Assembly: GCF_030410515.1 (NCBI RefSeq)
Contig: NZ_JAUHHD010000001.1
Coordinates: forward strand, 744,001-808,000
Direction: 5' to 3'
Length of the DNA: 64,000 nt
DNA from: Arthrobacter sp. YD4
Lineage (GTDB): Bacteria > Actinomycetota > Actinomycetes > Actinomycetales > Micrococcaceae
Shown here: piece by piece, positions 17,970 through 26,858 of the stretch
How the letters are laid out: the number at the start of each line of letters is the position of its first letter
Numbering within the stretch: the first letter of the stretch is position 1
Position numbers and translations under genes: made by a program
The notes under the pieces: generated by a model
What the model was told of the DNA's origin: nothing
Databases searched by the model: none
Seen by the model: the letters and a program-made list of their open reading frames with translations, nothing else

Positions 17970-18848
17970 CTAGGTTGAAGCCGGCCAGTCGGATCCCGCG
18001 GCGAGCCACGCACGGTCGATGGCTGCCAGGGCGTCAGCGTCCAGGGGGCCGCCGGCCGCCGCCGCGATGTTGTGGCGCAGGTGCTCCAGCTTGGCCGTCC
18101 CCGCGATGGCAGTGTGCACGCCGGGCGCATACGCCGTGAACCGCAGGGCGAATTCGGCCCAGTCCAGGGCCCCGGGGTCCAGCTCGAGGGCCCGGAGCCG
18201 TTCCCAATAGAGCTCGGCGTAGTTCCCCACCGGCCGCTCTGGGAAGCGCCAGGGCGCGTTCGCGATCGGACGCTTGGCGATCACGCCCAGTTCGGGCCTC
18301 TTGCCCACGACGTTGCGCAGGTTCCACTGATCGGCGATGTTGACGCTGGTTTCGATCGCGCCGAACCGGCCCGACTCTGCCGCGAAGGCCAGCGCCTCGT
18401 TGTCTCCGCTGTAGCCGGCAACGCCGATCTTGCCGTCCGCGACGGCCTGGTCCAGGGTGTCCTGCAGGTCTCCGCGCCGCAGCACGTCGAGCGGGCAGGA
18501 GTGCAGGTAGAAGATGTCCAGGCGTTCGGACTGCGTCAGGCGCAGCGACCGTTCAATGCTCTCCCGCACGCTGCCCGGCGACCAGTCCCGTTGGCCGTTG
18601 ATCTTCGGGCCGCCCTTGGTGGAGAGCACGAATTCGTCCCGCCGGTGGCCAAGGTGCCGGCCGATGCGCTCCTCGCTCAGCCCGTAACTGGCCGCCGTGT
18701 CAATCAGCGTGACACCCAGATCCAGTGCCCCGTTGAGCACGTCAGCGGCATCGCGCTCGGTGACGTCGGATTCCCCGATCTGGCCGGCACCGAGCCCCAC
18801 GATGGAGACGTTCAATCCGGTATCGCCGAACGGCCTGGTCTCCAGCAC
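17970..18848 (-). CDS. aldo/keto reductase
   Basis: A 292-residue TIM-barrel oxidoreductase. It starts 'ETRPFGDTGLNVSIVGLG', has the catalytic Asp-Tyr in 'LIDTAASYGLSEERIG' (Tyr with Asp four to five before), the Lys in 'FVLSTKGG', and the His in 'FYLHSC'. The order matches the D-threo-aldose dehydrogenase/galactose dehydrogenase-like branch. I chose GTG at 18848 because AAGGGAG precedes it and it gives the usual start; an ATG at 18878 would add ten residues. The physiological substrate is not evident. Confidence 0.85.
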   Translation of the reverse strand: MLETRPFGDTGLNVSIVGLGAGQIGESDVTERDAADVLNGALDLGVTLIDTAASYGLSEERIGRHLGHRRDEFVLSTKGGPKINGQRDWSPGSVRESIERSLRLTQSERLDIFYLHSCPLDVLRRGDLQDTLDQAVADGKIGVAGYSGDNEALAFAAESGRFGAIETSVNIADQWNLRNVVGKRPELGVIAKRPIANAPWRFPERPVGNYAELYWERLRALELDPGALDWAEFALRFTAYAPGVHTAIAGTAKLEHLRHNIAAAAGGPLDADALAAIDRAWLAAGSDWPAST

Positions 18849-18994
18849 TGTCGCTCCCTTGTCTCCGGCCATGCCCACCCCCGCGGGGTGGGCCGGTCAC
18901 CAGTCTCTTGGGGAAGCGTTGGCACTCCCCGCCCTCAGGCTATCCGCCGTGCACCGCAGACCGGGCACGGCGGACAGCCTGGGGGACGCCCGTC

Positions 18995-19996
18995 CTAGTT
19001 GGTGGTGAGAACCACGCGGAAGCGGGCCTTGCCGGACATCATGTGGTCGAAGCCCTCCGCCGCCTTCTCCAGCGGGTAGGTCTCGATCATCGGGCGGACC
19101 CCGGTGAGGGCGGAGAAGCGGAGGGTGTCCTCGGAGTCCTTCGCGGTGCCGGAGGCGTGGCCGTTGACGGAGCTGCTGCCCATCACCAGGCTGGCCGCAC
19201 TGACCTCCAGGTTTTCGTGCGGGACGCCCAGGACCACCAGGCGGCCGCGCGGGGCGAGGCCGCCGACGGTGCCGGACATCGCCGCGGCGTCCGTGACGGT
19301 GGCGAGGACCACCTTGGCGCCGCCGAGCTTCTTCAGCTCCTCGGCGACGTCGGATGAGGTGCTGTCGATGTAGTGGTGCGCGCCGAGCTCCTTGGCGAAC
19401 GATTCCTTCTCCGAGCCGCGGGCGATCGCGACGACCTCGAAGCCCATCTTGGCGGCGAACTGCACGCCCAGGTGGCCCAGGCCGCCCAGGCCCAGGACGG
19501 CGACGACGTCGCCCGCGCGGGCGCCGCTGTGCCGCAGGCCGTTGAAGGTGGTGACGCCGGCGCACATCAGCGGCGCGGCCTCCTCGAAGCTCAGCCCCTC
19601 CGGGATGGCGGCCAGGGCGTCGGCCGGAGCCACGAGGTACTCGGCGTAGCCGCCGTCGGCGCTCAGGCCGGTGGTCTTGCCCACCGAGCAGGTGATGAAG
19701 TCGCCGCGGCGGCAGGAATCGCACTCGAAGCAGGCGCCGCCGAACCAGCCGACGCCCACGCGCTGGCCGGCTTCCCAACGGGTGACGCCCTCGCCCACGG
19801 ACTCGACCGTACCGGCAACCTCGTGGCCGGGGACGCGGGGGTAGGAGGACGCGAAACCGGCCGCGGCCATGGCGTCGGAGTGGCAGATACCGCTGGCGTG
19901 GACCTTGACCAGGACATGGCCGCGGGGAACCTCGGGGATGTCACGGTCAACGGTCTCGAAGGAGGAGCCGGGGGCTGCAAACTGGATGGCTTTCAT
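18995..19996 (-). CDS. zinc-dependent alcohol dehydrogenase (MDR family)
   Basis: A 333-residue medium-chain dehydrogenase. The catalytic zinc ligands are Cys in 'SGICHSDA' and GHE; the structural zinc site is 'CFECDSCRRGDFITC' with C-x2-C-x2-C-x7-C spacing. The nucleotide-binding turn is GLGGLGHLG. These features fit the AdhP/CAD-like NAD(P)-dependent alcohol dehydrogenases. The ATG at 19996 is preceded by GGAAAGG. It is monocistronic, followed by the aldo/keto reductase start region about 145 bases downstream. Substrate range is probably broad. Confidence 0.93.
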   Translation of the reverse strand: MKAIQFAAPGSSFETVDRDIPEVPRGHVLVKVHASGICHSDAMAAAGFASSYPRVPGHEVAGTVESVGEGVTRWEAGQRVGVGWFGGACFECDSCRRGDFITCSVGKTTGLSADGGYAEYLVAPADALAAIPEGLSFEEAAPLMCAGVTTFNGLRHSGARAGDVVAVLGLGGLGHLGVQFAAKMGFEVVAIARGSEKESFAKELGAHHYIDSTSSDVAEELKKLGGAKVVLATVTDAAAMSGTVGGLAPRGRLVVLGVPHENLEVSAASLVMGSSSVNGHASGTAKDSEDTLRFSALTGVRPMIETYPLEKAAEGFDHMMSGKARFRVVLTTN

Positions 19997-20076
19997 GGGG
20001 GTGCCTTTCCATAGTTCTCGATGGCGGCCCGGGTGGGGAGAGCCGGGCCGTTCAGTCATGCGGGGGCACACGGCAA

Positions 20077-20111
20077 CGGTGCCGGCCGGCCGTCATGGCC
20101 AACCGGCACCG
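20077..20111 (-). terminator. hairpin downstream of dctA
   Basis: CGGTGCCGG (20077-20085) pairs perfectly with CCGGCACCG (20103-20111), with an inner GGCC/GGCC extension. It lies about 70 bases past the dctA stop on the minus strand. No T-run follows, as is common in high-GC actinobacteria. Confidence 0.5.
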
Positions 20112-20177
20112 CGATAACCGCGCGTCCGACCGTCAGTTTACGACCGGAGGCTGGGCGCGGGCAGGGTGGAATTTGTC

Positions 20178-21617
20178 CTAGTGCACGAGTGCCGGCTGCG
20201 GCGCCTTGACCGGCTCCGCCGGGTGCCCGGCGGCGGGGGTCGCGACGGCGCCCGCCGGGGCTTCGGTGCCGTGCCCGGCGTCGGCTGCCACGCTGCCGCC
20301 CGCAGGAGCCTCGGTGCCGTGCCCGGCGTCGGCCGCGTCGCCGTCGGCCTCGGTGGGAACGAACCCGGCCTTGAGCTCGCGGTGCAGGGTCACGGTGTCC
20401 AGCGACTTCTGCCACTTGGCGACGGCGATGCAGGAGACGATGTTGCAGACCGTGCTGGTCAGGGCGCGGGCCTCGCTCATGAAGCGGTCGATGCCGACGA
20501 TCAGGGCCACGCCGGCCACCGGGAGGGTGGGCATGACGGTCAGGGTCGCCACCAGGGCCACGAAACCGCTGCCGGTCACGCCCGCCGCACCCTTGGAGGT
20601 CAGGAGCATCATGCCGAGCATCACCAGGATCTGGCCCCAGCTGAGCTGGATGTCGCACGCCTGGGCTATGAACATGGAGGCGAGGGTCAGGTAGATGGCC
20701 GTGCCGGAGAGGTTGAAGCTGTAGCCGGTGGGGACCACCAGGCCCACGACGCTGCGGTCGCAGCCCACCCGCTCCAGCTTGGAGAGCAACCGCGGCAGCA
20801 CCGGTTCGCTGGAGGAGGTGGCCAGGACGATGAAGAACTCGTCCTTGAAGTAGCGCAGGGTCTGCCAGAGGCTGAAGCCGGAGATCCGGGCGAGCAGGCC
20901 CAGGCCGACGACGACGAAGACGATGCAGGCGGCGTAGAAGGCCACGATCAGCATGCCCAGGTTGCCGATGGAGTGCGCGCCGTACTTGCCGACGGTGAAG
21001 GCCATGGCACCGAAGGCACCCAGCGGGGCGACCTTCATGATGTAGCCGAAGACCACGAAGAGCATCTTGTTGAAGCTGTTCACCACGGTCAGGGCCACCT
21101 GGCCGGGGGCGCCGAGCTTGCTGAAGGCGAAGCCGCAGAGCATCGCGATGACCAGGACGGGCAGCACCTCACCGTCGGCGAAGGCACCCACGAACGTGGT
21201 GGGGATGATGTTCAGGAAGAAGTCCACGGGGTTGCTGCTGGGCAGCTGGCTGGTGTATTTCGCGGCCACCGAGGAGTCCAGGTGCGCCGGGTTGATGTGC
21301 ATGCCGGTGCCGGGCTGGATGATCATCACCGCGGCGAGGCCCAGGGCCAGGGCCACCGCGGTCAGCGCGTAGAACAGGCCGAGGGAGCGGAGCAGGGTGG
21401 GCCGGACCTGCTTGGTATCCGTCAGGGAGGTGATGCCGCCGACGATCGTGCAGAAGACGATCGGGGCGATCATGAACTTCACCAGTTTGACGAAGCCGTC
21501 GCCGATCGGTTTCAGCCCGGCGCCGAGGTCCGGCCAGAGGGAGCCCACCAGGACGCCGAGGGCGACGCCGATGAGGACCTGGACGTAGAGATGCCCGAGG
21601 ATGGATTTGATCTTCAT
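20178..21617 (-). CDS. dctA: C4-dicarboxylate:cation symporter DctA
   Basis: A 479-residue transporter of the DAACS (SLC1-like) family with eight membrane helices and two re-entrant loops. Signatures are 'VKFMIAPIVFCTIVGGI', the serine-rich loop 'LATSSSEPVLPRL', and 'SFNLSGTAIYLTLA' in the substrate-binding helix. It should import succinate, fumarate, malate or related acids with protons or sodium. The C-terminal ~60 residues form a hydrophilic tail with two copies of a 16-residue repeat containing 'ADAGHGTEAPAG', longer than in most DctA. AAGGAAG precedes the ATG. Downstream of prpF in the same direction (about 60 bases apart), so probably one operon. Confidence 0.93.
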   Translation of the reverse strand: MKIKSILGHLYVQVLIGVALGVLVGSLWPDLGAGLKPIGDGFVKLVKFMIAPIVFCTIVGGITSLTDTKQVRPTLLRSLGLFYALTAVALALGLAAVMIIQPGTGMHINPAHLDSSVAAKYTSQLPSSNPVDFFLNIIPTTFVGAFADGEVLPVLVIAMLCGFAFSKLGAPGQVALTVVNSFNKMLFVVFGYIMKVAPLGAFGAMAFTVGKYGAHSIGNLGMLIVAFYAACIVFVVVGLGLLARISGFSLWQTLRYFKDEFFIVLATSSSEPVLPRLLSKLERVGCDRSVVGLVVPTGYSFNLSGTAIYLTLASMFIAQACDIQLSWGQILVMLGMMLLTSKGAAGVTGSGFVALVATLTVMPTLPVAGVALIVGIDRFMSEARALTSTVCNIVSCIAVAKWQKSLDTVTLHRELKAGFVPTEADGDAADAGHGTEAPAGGSVAADAGHGTEAPAGAVATPAAGHPAEPVKAPQPALVH

Positions 21618-21676
21618 TGAACAACTTCCTTGCTGAATGCGGCCCTCTCATGATGACAGGGCAACAGGTACGGGTG

Positions 21677-22819
21677 CTAGGCGGAGATGCCAGATGTCCT
21701 GGCGACGTCAATATCGGCCGTAGCGAGGTGCCGGGCCGCGCGGTGCAGCGCGACTTCGGTGATGGAGCCGTCGTCCCCGGCGACGACTTCCGTGGTGACC
21801 ACGCCGGCGGGGGTGCCGATGCGCAGCAGACGGGAGGTGCCCGGCGCGAGCTCCGGGGCCTGGCGGAGCAGCCCGGCCGGAACGGAGCCTGGCAGGGCCG
21901 TGGCCAGGGAGACGGCCACCGCGGAGGTGAGGCCGATGGCCGGGTGCGGAGCGAGCATGGACAGCATGCGGACCCGCAGGTCATGCGCGTCCGCGGGGAC
22001 CAGGGTGCCGTCCGCGGCGGTGTAGTCGCCCGGTTCGTCGACGACGCCGACCTTGGGTACGGCGTTCTGCGGCGGGTCCTCGGGCTTCCGCAGGCCCATC
22101 ATCAGGCCCGCCGCGGCCCGGGCCGCCACCAGGGTTCCGAGCTGCCCGGCGAGGTTGCCGGTCATGTCGGAGAGGTCCACGCCGGCCTGGTCCGCCGGAA
22201 TCAGGACCGCGGGGGCACCGGCGTCCACCAGAGTGGCCGCCACGGAGCGTGGGCCGAGGTCGATACTGTCCGCCGGGGCGTCGGTGGGCAGGACGGCGCC
22301 GGTGCTGCGGCCCCAGGGGCCGTGGAAGGACAAGCTGACGGGGACGCCGACAGCGGAGCTGCCGGGAACCCGGGCCAGTCCGGACTTCGGGACGGTCCCG
22401 CCCGGGGTGGGGACGGTGCCGCTGAGCACGGCGCCGGTGTTGAGGTTGCGCATCCGGACCCGGGTGAGTCCGTCCGCGGCGGGGACGATGCCCGTCTGCA
22501 CGGCGAACAGGGCGATAGCGGTGGCGCAATTGCCGCAGTTGGAGCCGAGCTCCACTGTCCGGTCACCGATCCCCACTTGGGCGAACAGGTAGTCCAGGTC
22601 CGTGTCCTCCCCCGGGGTGGCCCAGATGACGGCCGCCTTGGAGGTGGTGGAGGTGCCGCCGCCGACGCCGTCGAGCTGCCGGGCGTCCGCCGCGCCGAAC
22701 GCGTCAGCGAGCAGTTCGCGGATCTCTTCCCGGTTGGTGGCGAACAGGGCGACGTCTTTCGCGTCGAACAACCAGCATTTGCTGGTCCCGCCCCGATACC
22801 AGTGGCCTCGCAGTCCCAC
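21677..22819 (-). CDS. PrpF family isomerase (methylaconitate/oxalomesaconate type)
   Basis: A 380-residue PrpF-fold protein: N-terminal 'RGGTSK' motif, 'GVGGGTSTTSKAAV', and 'GSNCGNCATAIALFA' with the active-site Cys pair. Members isomerise cis-aconitate-like acids (2-methylaconitate cis-trans isomerase PrpF) or oxalomesaconate (GalD/LigU). I chose the GTG at 22819, with AAGGAG seven bases upstream, because it leaves eight residues before RGGTSK as in relatives; the in-frame ATG at 22852 lacks a ribosome site. It is followed by dctA and is divergent from a LysR gene. This suggests use of an imported unsaturated tri- or dicarboxylic acid. Confidence 0.88.
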   Translation of the reverse strand: MGLRGHWYRGGTSKCWLFDAKDVALFATNREEIRELLADAFGAADARQLDGVGGGTSTTSKAAVIWATPGEDTDLDYLFAQVGIGDRTVELGSNCGNCATAIALFAVQTGIVPAADGLTRVRMRNLNTGAVLSGTVPTPGGTVPKSGLARVPGSSAVGVPVSLSFHGPWGRSTGAVLPTDAPADSIDLGPRSVAATLVDAGAPAVLIPADQAGVDLSDMTGNLAGQLGTLVAARAAAGLMMGLRKPEDPPQNAVPKVGVVDEPGDYTAADGTLVPADAHDLRVRMLSMLAPHPAIGLTSAVAVSLATALPGSVPAGLLRQAPELAPGTSRLLRIGTPAGVVTTEVVAGDDGSITEVALHRAARHLATADIDVARTSGISA

Positions 22820-22950
22820 GGTGTTCTCCTTCATGTGGTGCAGATGGTTCATCGCGCATCCCTGCGCTTCCCTCTCTACGATCCGGCAGCGGAGGCTTCA
22901 GCACAATCACGATAAATTCCACACCTATTCACTTTTGCTAAAGTCAGGGA
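22820..22950. promoter_or_regulatory. divergent prpF-lysR control region
   Basis: The 131-base gap between the divergent genes contains an AT-rich block around 22900-22945, unusual for this genome, where LysR operators and the promoters should lie. TAAAGT (22939-22944) is six bases before the lysR ATG, so lysR is probably leaderless. Confidence 0.45.
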
Positions 22951-23895
22951 ATGGCAAAGCTTGATCTTCACCGGCTCCACCTGCTCCGCGAAGTGCACCG
23001 TTCCGGGTCCCTGACCTCCGCGGCGGCGGCCCTGTCCTTCACCACTTCCGCCGTCTCGCAGCAGATCGCGAAGCTCGAACACGAGGTGGGCGTCTCCCTG
23101 GTGGACCGGCAGCCGCGCGGCGTTGTCCTGACCGAGGCAGGGCTGGCGCTCGTGGGCTACGCGGACAGCATCGACCGCACCATTGAGGCGGCCCGGGCGG
23201 AAATGGACGAGTTCGCCGGACTCCGCCGGGGACAGCTGCGGATGGGCACCTTCCCCACGGTGGGCGCCTCGCTGATGCCGGATGTGGTGCTGGCGTTCCG
23301 GGCCCGGCACCCGGACGTGGCAGTGACGGTGATCAGCGCCCGGCGCGAGGGGCTGCTGGAGTCGCTGCGCCGGCGCGACGTCGAGCTGACCCTGCTCTGG
23401 GACTACCCGTGGCAGGAGATCGCGGACGAGGACCTCTCCCTGGTCCGGCTGATGAACGACCCCACCATGCTGCTGGTGCAGCGCGACCACCCCCTGGCCG
23501 GGAAGAAGTCGGTGCGGATCGAGGCCCTGCGGGACCAGGAGTGGATTGTCCGGGATGAGCACCCTGTGGCGGACGTGCTCCGGCGCGTCTGCCGCGAGGC
23601 CGGGTTCGAGCCCCGGATCGCCTTCGACGCCAACGACTACCAGGAGACCCAGGGCATGGTGGCGGCGGGGATCGGAATCGCCCTGGCCCCACAGCTCGCG
23701 CTCAGCGCCCTGCGGCCCGACGTCGTCGCCGTTCCCCTCGCCGGCGCCCCGAAACGCCGGATCCTCCTGGCCCAGCTGGCCAACCGCAGACTGAGCCCGG
23801 CGGCGCAGCAGGCGGCCGCGGTCTTCCGGTCGACGGCGAAGCGCCGGGCCGCGGGGCGTATAACGGAGATACCGGCAACCGAGGAGCAGGCATGA
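22951..23895 (+). CDS. LysR family transcriptional regulator
   Basis: A 314-residue LTTR with the N-terminal helix-turn-helix ('LTSAAAALSFTTSAVSQQIAKLE', about residues 21-43) and a periplasmic-binding-protein-like effector domain from ~90 on. It is divergent from prpF-dctA, the classic layout for control of that operon, with the acid substrate or an intermediate as likely coinducer. It overlaps the next gene by four bases (ATGA), so the HAD gene is co-transcribed. Confidence 0.9.
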   Translation: MAKLDLHRLHLLREVHRSGSLTSAAAALSFTTSAVSQQIAKLEHEVGVSLVDRQPRGVVLTEAGLALVGYADSIDRTIEAARAEMDEFAGLRRGQLRMGTFPTVGASLMPDVVLAFRARHPDVAVTVISARREGLLESLRRRDVELTLLWDYPWQEIADEDLSLVRLMNDPTMLLVQRDHPLAGKKSVRIEALRDQEWIVRDEHPVADVLRRVCREAGFEPRIAFDANDYQETQGMVAAGIGIALAPQLALSALRPDVVAVPLAGAPKRRILLAQLANRRLSPAAQQAAAVFRSTAKRRAAGRITEIPATEEQA

Positions 23896-24581
23896 CCGCA
23901 ACGCCTTCCGTCATCGTCTTTGACGTCAACGAAACCCTGTCCGACATGTCGCCGATGGGCGGTCGCTTCGAGGAGGTGGGAGCGCCGGTGGAGCTGGCAA
24001 AGCTCTGGTTTGCCTCCCTGCTGCGCGACGGCTTCGCACTGGCCGCGGCCGGTAGCAACCAGGGCTTCGCCGCGATCGGCGCGGCCGTCCTCCGCGAGTT
24101 GTTCGCCCGTGCTGAGTTGAACCGTCCGCTGGACGACGCGGTGCAACACGTGATGGACGGTTTCGGCAGCCTGGATGTCCACTCCGACGTCCCCGACGGG
24201 ATCCGGTCTCTGGCCGACGCCGGGTACCGGCTGGTCACGCTCAGCAACGGTTCGGCGCGGATCGCCGGGAAACTGCTGGACGACGCCGGGATCCGGGAGT
24301 CGTTCGAGGCGCTGCTCTCGGTGGAGGACGCGCCCGCCTGGAAGCCTGCGCGGGCGTCCTACGAGTACGCGGCCTCCAGGTTAGGCGTGGAGCCGGGAGA
24401 AATGCTGCTGGTGGCCGTGCACCCGTGGGACATCCACGGCGCCGCCCGGGCCGGCCTCCGGACCGCGTGGTTGAACCGGTCCGGCGGCGGCTACCCCGCC
24501 CACTTCGAGGCGCCGGACATCACCGTGGCGGCTCTGACCGAACTTCCCTCCGCGCTGGCGCCCGCCCGGGGCATACTGTGA
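23892..24581 (+). CDS. haloacid dehalogenase type II-like HAD hydrolase
   Basis: A 229-residue HAD protein. Motif I is 'VFDVNETLSD' (nucleophile Asp, second position Asn rather than Asp, as in L-2-haloacid dehalogenases), motif II is 'LVTLSNGS', motif III Lys is in 'PAWKPARASYEYA', and the motif IV position is 'VAVHPWDIHGAARAG'. The DxNxTL motif and helical cap agree with the (S)-2-haloacid dehalogenase type II family, which cleaves C-halogen bonds by an Asp ester; phosphatase activity is less likely. Translationally coupled to the LysR gene. Confidence 0.85.
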   Translation: MTATPSVIVFDVNETLSDMSPMGGRFEEVGAPVELAKLWFASLLRDGFALAAAGSNQGFAAIGAAVLRELFARAELNRPLDDAVQHVMDGFGSLDVHSDVPDGIRSLADAGYRLVTLSNGSARIAGKLLDDAGIRESFEALLSVEDAPAWKPARASYEYAASRLGVEPGEMLLVAVHPWDIHGAARAGLRTAWLNRSGGGYPAHFEAPDITVAALTELPSALAPARGIL

Positions 24582-24583
24582 GC

Positions 24584-25027
24584 ATGAAATTCACCACCAC
24601 AATCCAGGGCAGCGGCACCAAGACAGGCATCGTCGTGCCGCAGGAAGTGGTCGACGCACTGGGCGCCGGACGGAAACCGCCCGTGGTGGTCACCATCAAC
24701 GGCGCCAGCTACCGCAGCAGCATCGCGGTGATGGGCGGGCAAAACATGATCGGCGTCAGCGCCGCCAACCGGGCCCTGACGGGCGTGGCCGGCGGCGACA
24801 CCGTGGAGGTCGACGTCGAGGTGGATACCCAGCCCCGCGTCGTCGAGGTCCCGGAGGACCTGGCCGCCGCGCTGGAGGCGGACCCGGAGGCGAAGGCGTT
24901 CTACGCGACGCTCAACTACAGCAGCCAGCGCCGGTACGTGGAGCCGCTGGCCGACGCGAAGACCGCGGAGACGCGGGCGCGCCGGGTGGCGAAGGTGGTG
25001 GCCGACCTCCGGGCCGGGAAGAAGTAG
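24584..25027 (+). CDS. DUF1905 / YdeI-OmpD-associated family protein
   Basis: A 147-residue protein with an N-terminal DUF1905 barrel ('FTTTIQGSGTKTGIVVPQEV', to about residue 90) and a C-terminal YdeI-type helical region ('VPEDLAAALEADPEAKAFY', 'YVEPLADAKTAETRARRV'). Function is not known. Start ATG at 24584 lies two bases after the HAD stop; CATACT is six bases before it, so it may also have its own leaderless promoter. Likely last gene of the LysR-HAD group. Confidence 0.85.
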   Translation: MKFTTTIQGSGTKTGIVVPQEVVDALGAGRKPPVVVTINGASYRSSIAVMGGQNMIGVSAANRALTGVAGGDTVEVDVEVDTQPRVVEVPEDLAAALEADPEAKAFYATLNYSSQRRYVEPLADAKTAETRARRVAKVVADLRAGKK

Positions 25028-25062
25028 CAGCCCCAGTGGCGGTTCCCGGCGTCGTCCCATTC

Positions 25063-26091
25063 CTATCCGTTCGGGACCGCCAAGCCGTAGCGCCGCTGCC
25101 CCAGCACGGCCTTGAAGGCTGCGTCCTCCGAGGCGGCGGAGAAGGGGCCGAAGCGCCCCTCTACGGCCCAGCGGGTGTCTTCGTCGATGAGATCCGCGTT
25201 GATCCGGGCCCCGCTCATGACCCCATCGGCTGCCGCGGTGACCACCTGCGCCATCGGGTTCGAGACGTTGCCGGCCGCGTACACGCCGCGGACGGCTGTG
25301 GCGCCACCCATGGGGTCGGCCTCCACGAACCGGCCTGCCCCCGACGGGTGCGGCTGTGACGTCAGTCCAAGGGACTCAAGAAGGTGGGAGCGGGCCTCCA
25401 GCCGGGACGCGACCGCCAACGCCTGGAGGTCGAAGGCGTGTCCCGAGCGGAGGGTGACGCCCCGCAGGACGCCGTCCGCGGCGTCGACCGAGGCCACCGC
25501 ACCATCCACCACCGTGATGGAGCGTGCCGCCAGCTTTTCCCATTCCTCGTCGGTGGGTTGCAACGTGTCGTTGACGAACAAGGTGATTTCCGGCGACCAC
25601 TGGCGGAACAGCAAGGCCTGATGCATGGACAGCGGCCCCGTGCCCAGCACCCCGATCCGTTGCCCGCGGATTTCCCAGCCGTGGCAGTAGGGACAGTGCA
25701 CCACGCCCTTGCCCCACTGCTCCCGGAGCCCTTCGATCGGGGGCAGCTCGTCGGTCAGGCCGGTGGTGACCAGAAGCCGCCGCCCCGAAATCCGGCGCCC
25801 GTCGCCGGTCATCACATCGAAACCGTCGGGGGTGCGCCGGGCCGAGACCGCCTCGCCGTCGATCAGCGTACCCCCGTAGGAAAGCACTTCCCGCCGGCCG
25901 GCGGCCAGCAGCTCGCCGGGCCTGATTCCGTCCCGGGAGAGGAACCCGTGCACGCCCGCCGCCGGCGCATTGCGGGGGGCACCGGAATCAATGACCACCA
26001 CCGAGCGCAGCGCCCGGGCCAGGGTGGTGGCCGCGCTGAGACCGGCTGCGCCGCCGCCCACAACCACAACATCACATCGCGTGTTTTCCAT
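25063..26091 (-). CDS. NAD(P)/FAD-dependent oxidoreductase, thioredoxin-reductase-like
   Basis: A 342-residue pyridine nucleotide-disulfide oxidoreductase. The FAD Rossmann motif is 'VVVGGGAAGLSAA' near the N-terminus, the NAD(P) motif 'GVLGTGPLSMH' lies near the middle, and the C-terminal FAD segment is 'GVYAAGNVSNP'. The redox pair is CPYC within 'HCPYCHGWE' rather than CATC, as in ferredoxin/bacillithiol-type or stand-alone TrxB-like enzymes. There is no adjacent thioredoxin gene. Divergent from the XRE-cupin regulator, which probably controls it. Confidence 0.9.
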   Translation of the reverse strand: MENTRCDVVVVGGGAAGLSAATTLARALRSVVVIDSGAPRNAPAAGVHGFLSRDGIRPGELLAAGRREVLSYGGTLIDGEAVSARRTPDGFDVMTGDGRRISGRRLLVTTGLTDELPPIEGLREQWGKGVVHCPYCHGWEIRGQRIGVLGTGPLSMHQALLFRQWSPEITLFVNDTLQPTDEEWEKLAARSITVVDGAVASVDAADGVLRGVTLRSGHAFDLQALAVASRLEARSHLLESLGLTSQPHPSGAGRFVEADPMGGATAVRGVYAAGNVSNPMAQVVTAAADGVMSGARINADLIDEDTRWAVEGRFGPFSAASEDAAFKAVLGQRRYGLAVPNG

Positions 26092-26176
26092 ACTGCTGAG
26101 CCTCTCGATCTGTCGCTAAATCTCCCCGCCTCCGCGGGCGGGGCATAGCAACAGCCTGATACTCCTGCGCATAAAC

Positions 26177-26204
26177 TGGCAAAGAAGTTTGCCATTCTGG
26201 CAAA
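26177..26204. promoter_or_regulatory. candidate operator of the XRE-cupin regulator
   Basis: Three half-sites are visible: TGGCAAA (26177-26183), its inverse TTTGCCA (26188-26194) and TGGCAAA again (26198-26204). The first two form a perfect palindrome with a 4-base spacer, and the two direct copies are 21 bases (two helical turns) apart. The site ends inside the -10-like CAAACT that sits six bases before the regulator start. Confidence 0.6.
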
Positions 26205-26212
26205 CTGGGTGC

Positions 26213-26842
26213 ATGACAAACGACCTCGACGCCGTCCTCGGAGCGGTGGGCCCGCGGCTCAAGGCACTCCGCGTCGAACGAAACCTCACCCTCACCGAGG
26301 TTGCCGCCGCCTCCGAGGTGTCCGCCAGCACCCTGTCACGTCTCGAAGCGGGCCAGCGGCGGCCCAATCTGGAGCTCCTGCTCCCCCTCGCGCGGCTCTA
26401 CGGGGTGCCCCTCGATGACATGGTCGATGCCCCGTCCACCGGGGATCCGAGAATCCACCTCAAGCCCATTACCCACGCCGGGATGACGGCCGTCCCACTC
26501 ACCCGCCGCCCGGGCGGTTTGCAGGCCTTCAAGATGGTCCTGGAAGGCGACGCCCGCGGGGAGGAACCGGATCCGCGCGTTCACGAGGGCTACGAGTGGC
26601 TCTATGTCCTCAATGGCAGGCTGCGCTTGGTCCTGGGCGACAAAGACTTCGAACTGCGCCCAGGCGAGGCCGCCGAGTTCGACACCCACACGCCGCACTG
26701 GTTTGCCAGCGCCGACGGCCGGCCGGTCGAGTTGATCAGCCTGTTCGGCCAGCAGGGCGAGCGGATGCACGTTCGCGCCCGGCCGAAGACTGCATCACCC
26801 GGGCTCGGGCGGGACGCTTCGAGTCCGGGAGCGGGCTCCTGA
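26213..26842 (+). CDS. XRE family regulator with C-terminal cupin domain
   Basis: A 209-residue regulator. An N-terminal XRE helix-turn-helix ('LTLTEVAAASEVSASTLSRLE', about residues 20-41) is followed by a cupin_2 barrel (~80-200) with 'HEGYEWLYVLNGRL' and 'FDTHTPHWF'. I use the ATG at 26213 (MTNDLD); the frame is open to 26189 but that would overlap the operator repeats. It probably represses itself and the divergent oxidoreductase, responding to a small ligand in the cupin. Confidence 0.9.
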   Translation: MTNDLDAVLGAVGPRLKALRVERNLTLTEVAAASEVSASTLSRLEAGQRRPNLELLLPLARLYGVPLDDMVDAPSTGDPRIHLKPITHAGMTAVPLTRRPGGLQAFKMVLEGDARGEEPDPRVHEGYEWLYVLNGRLRLVLGDKDFELRPGEAAEFDTHTPHWFASADGRPVELISLFGQQGERMHVRARPKTASPGLGRDASSPGAGS

Positions 26843-26858
26843 CGGTCTCCGGTGCGGC

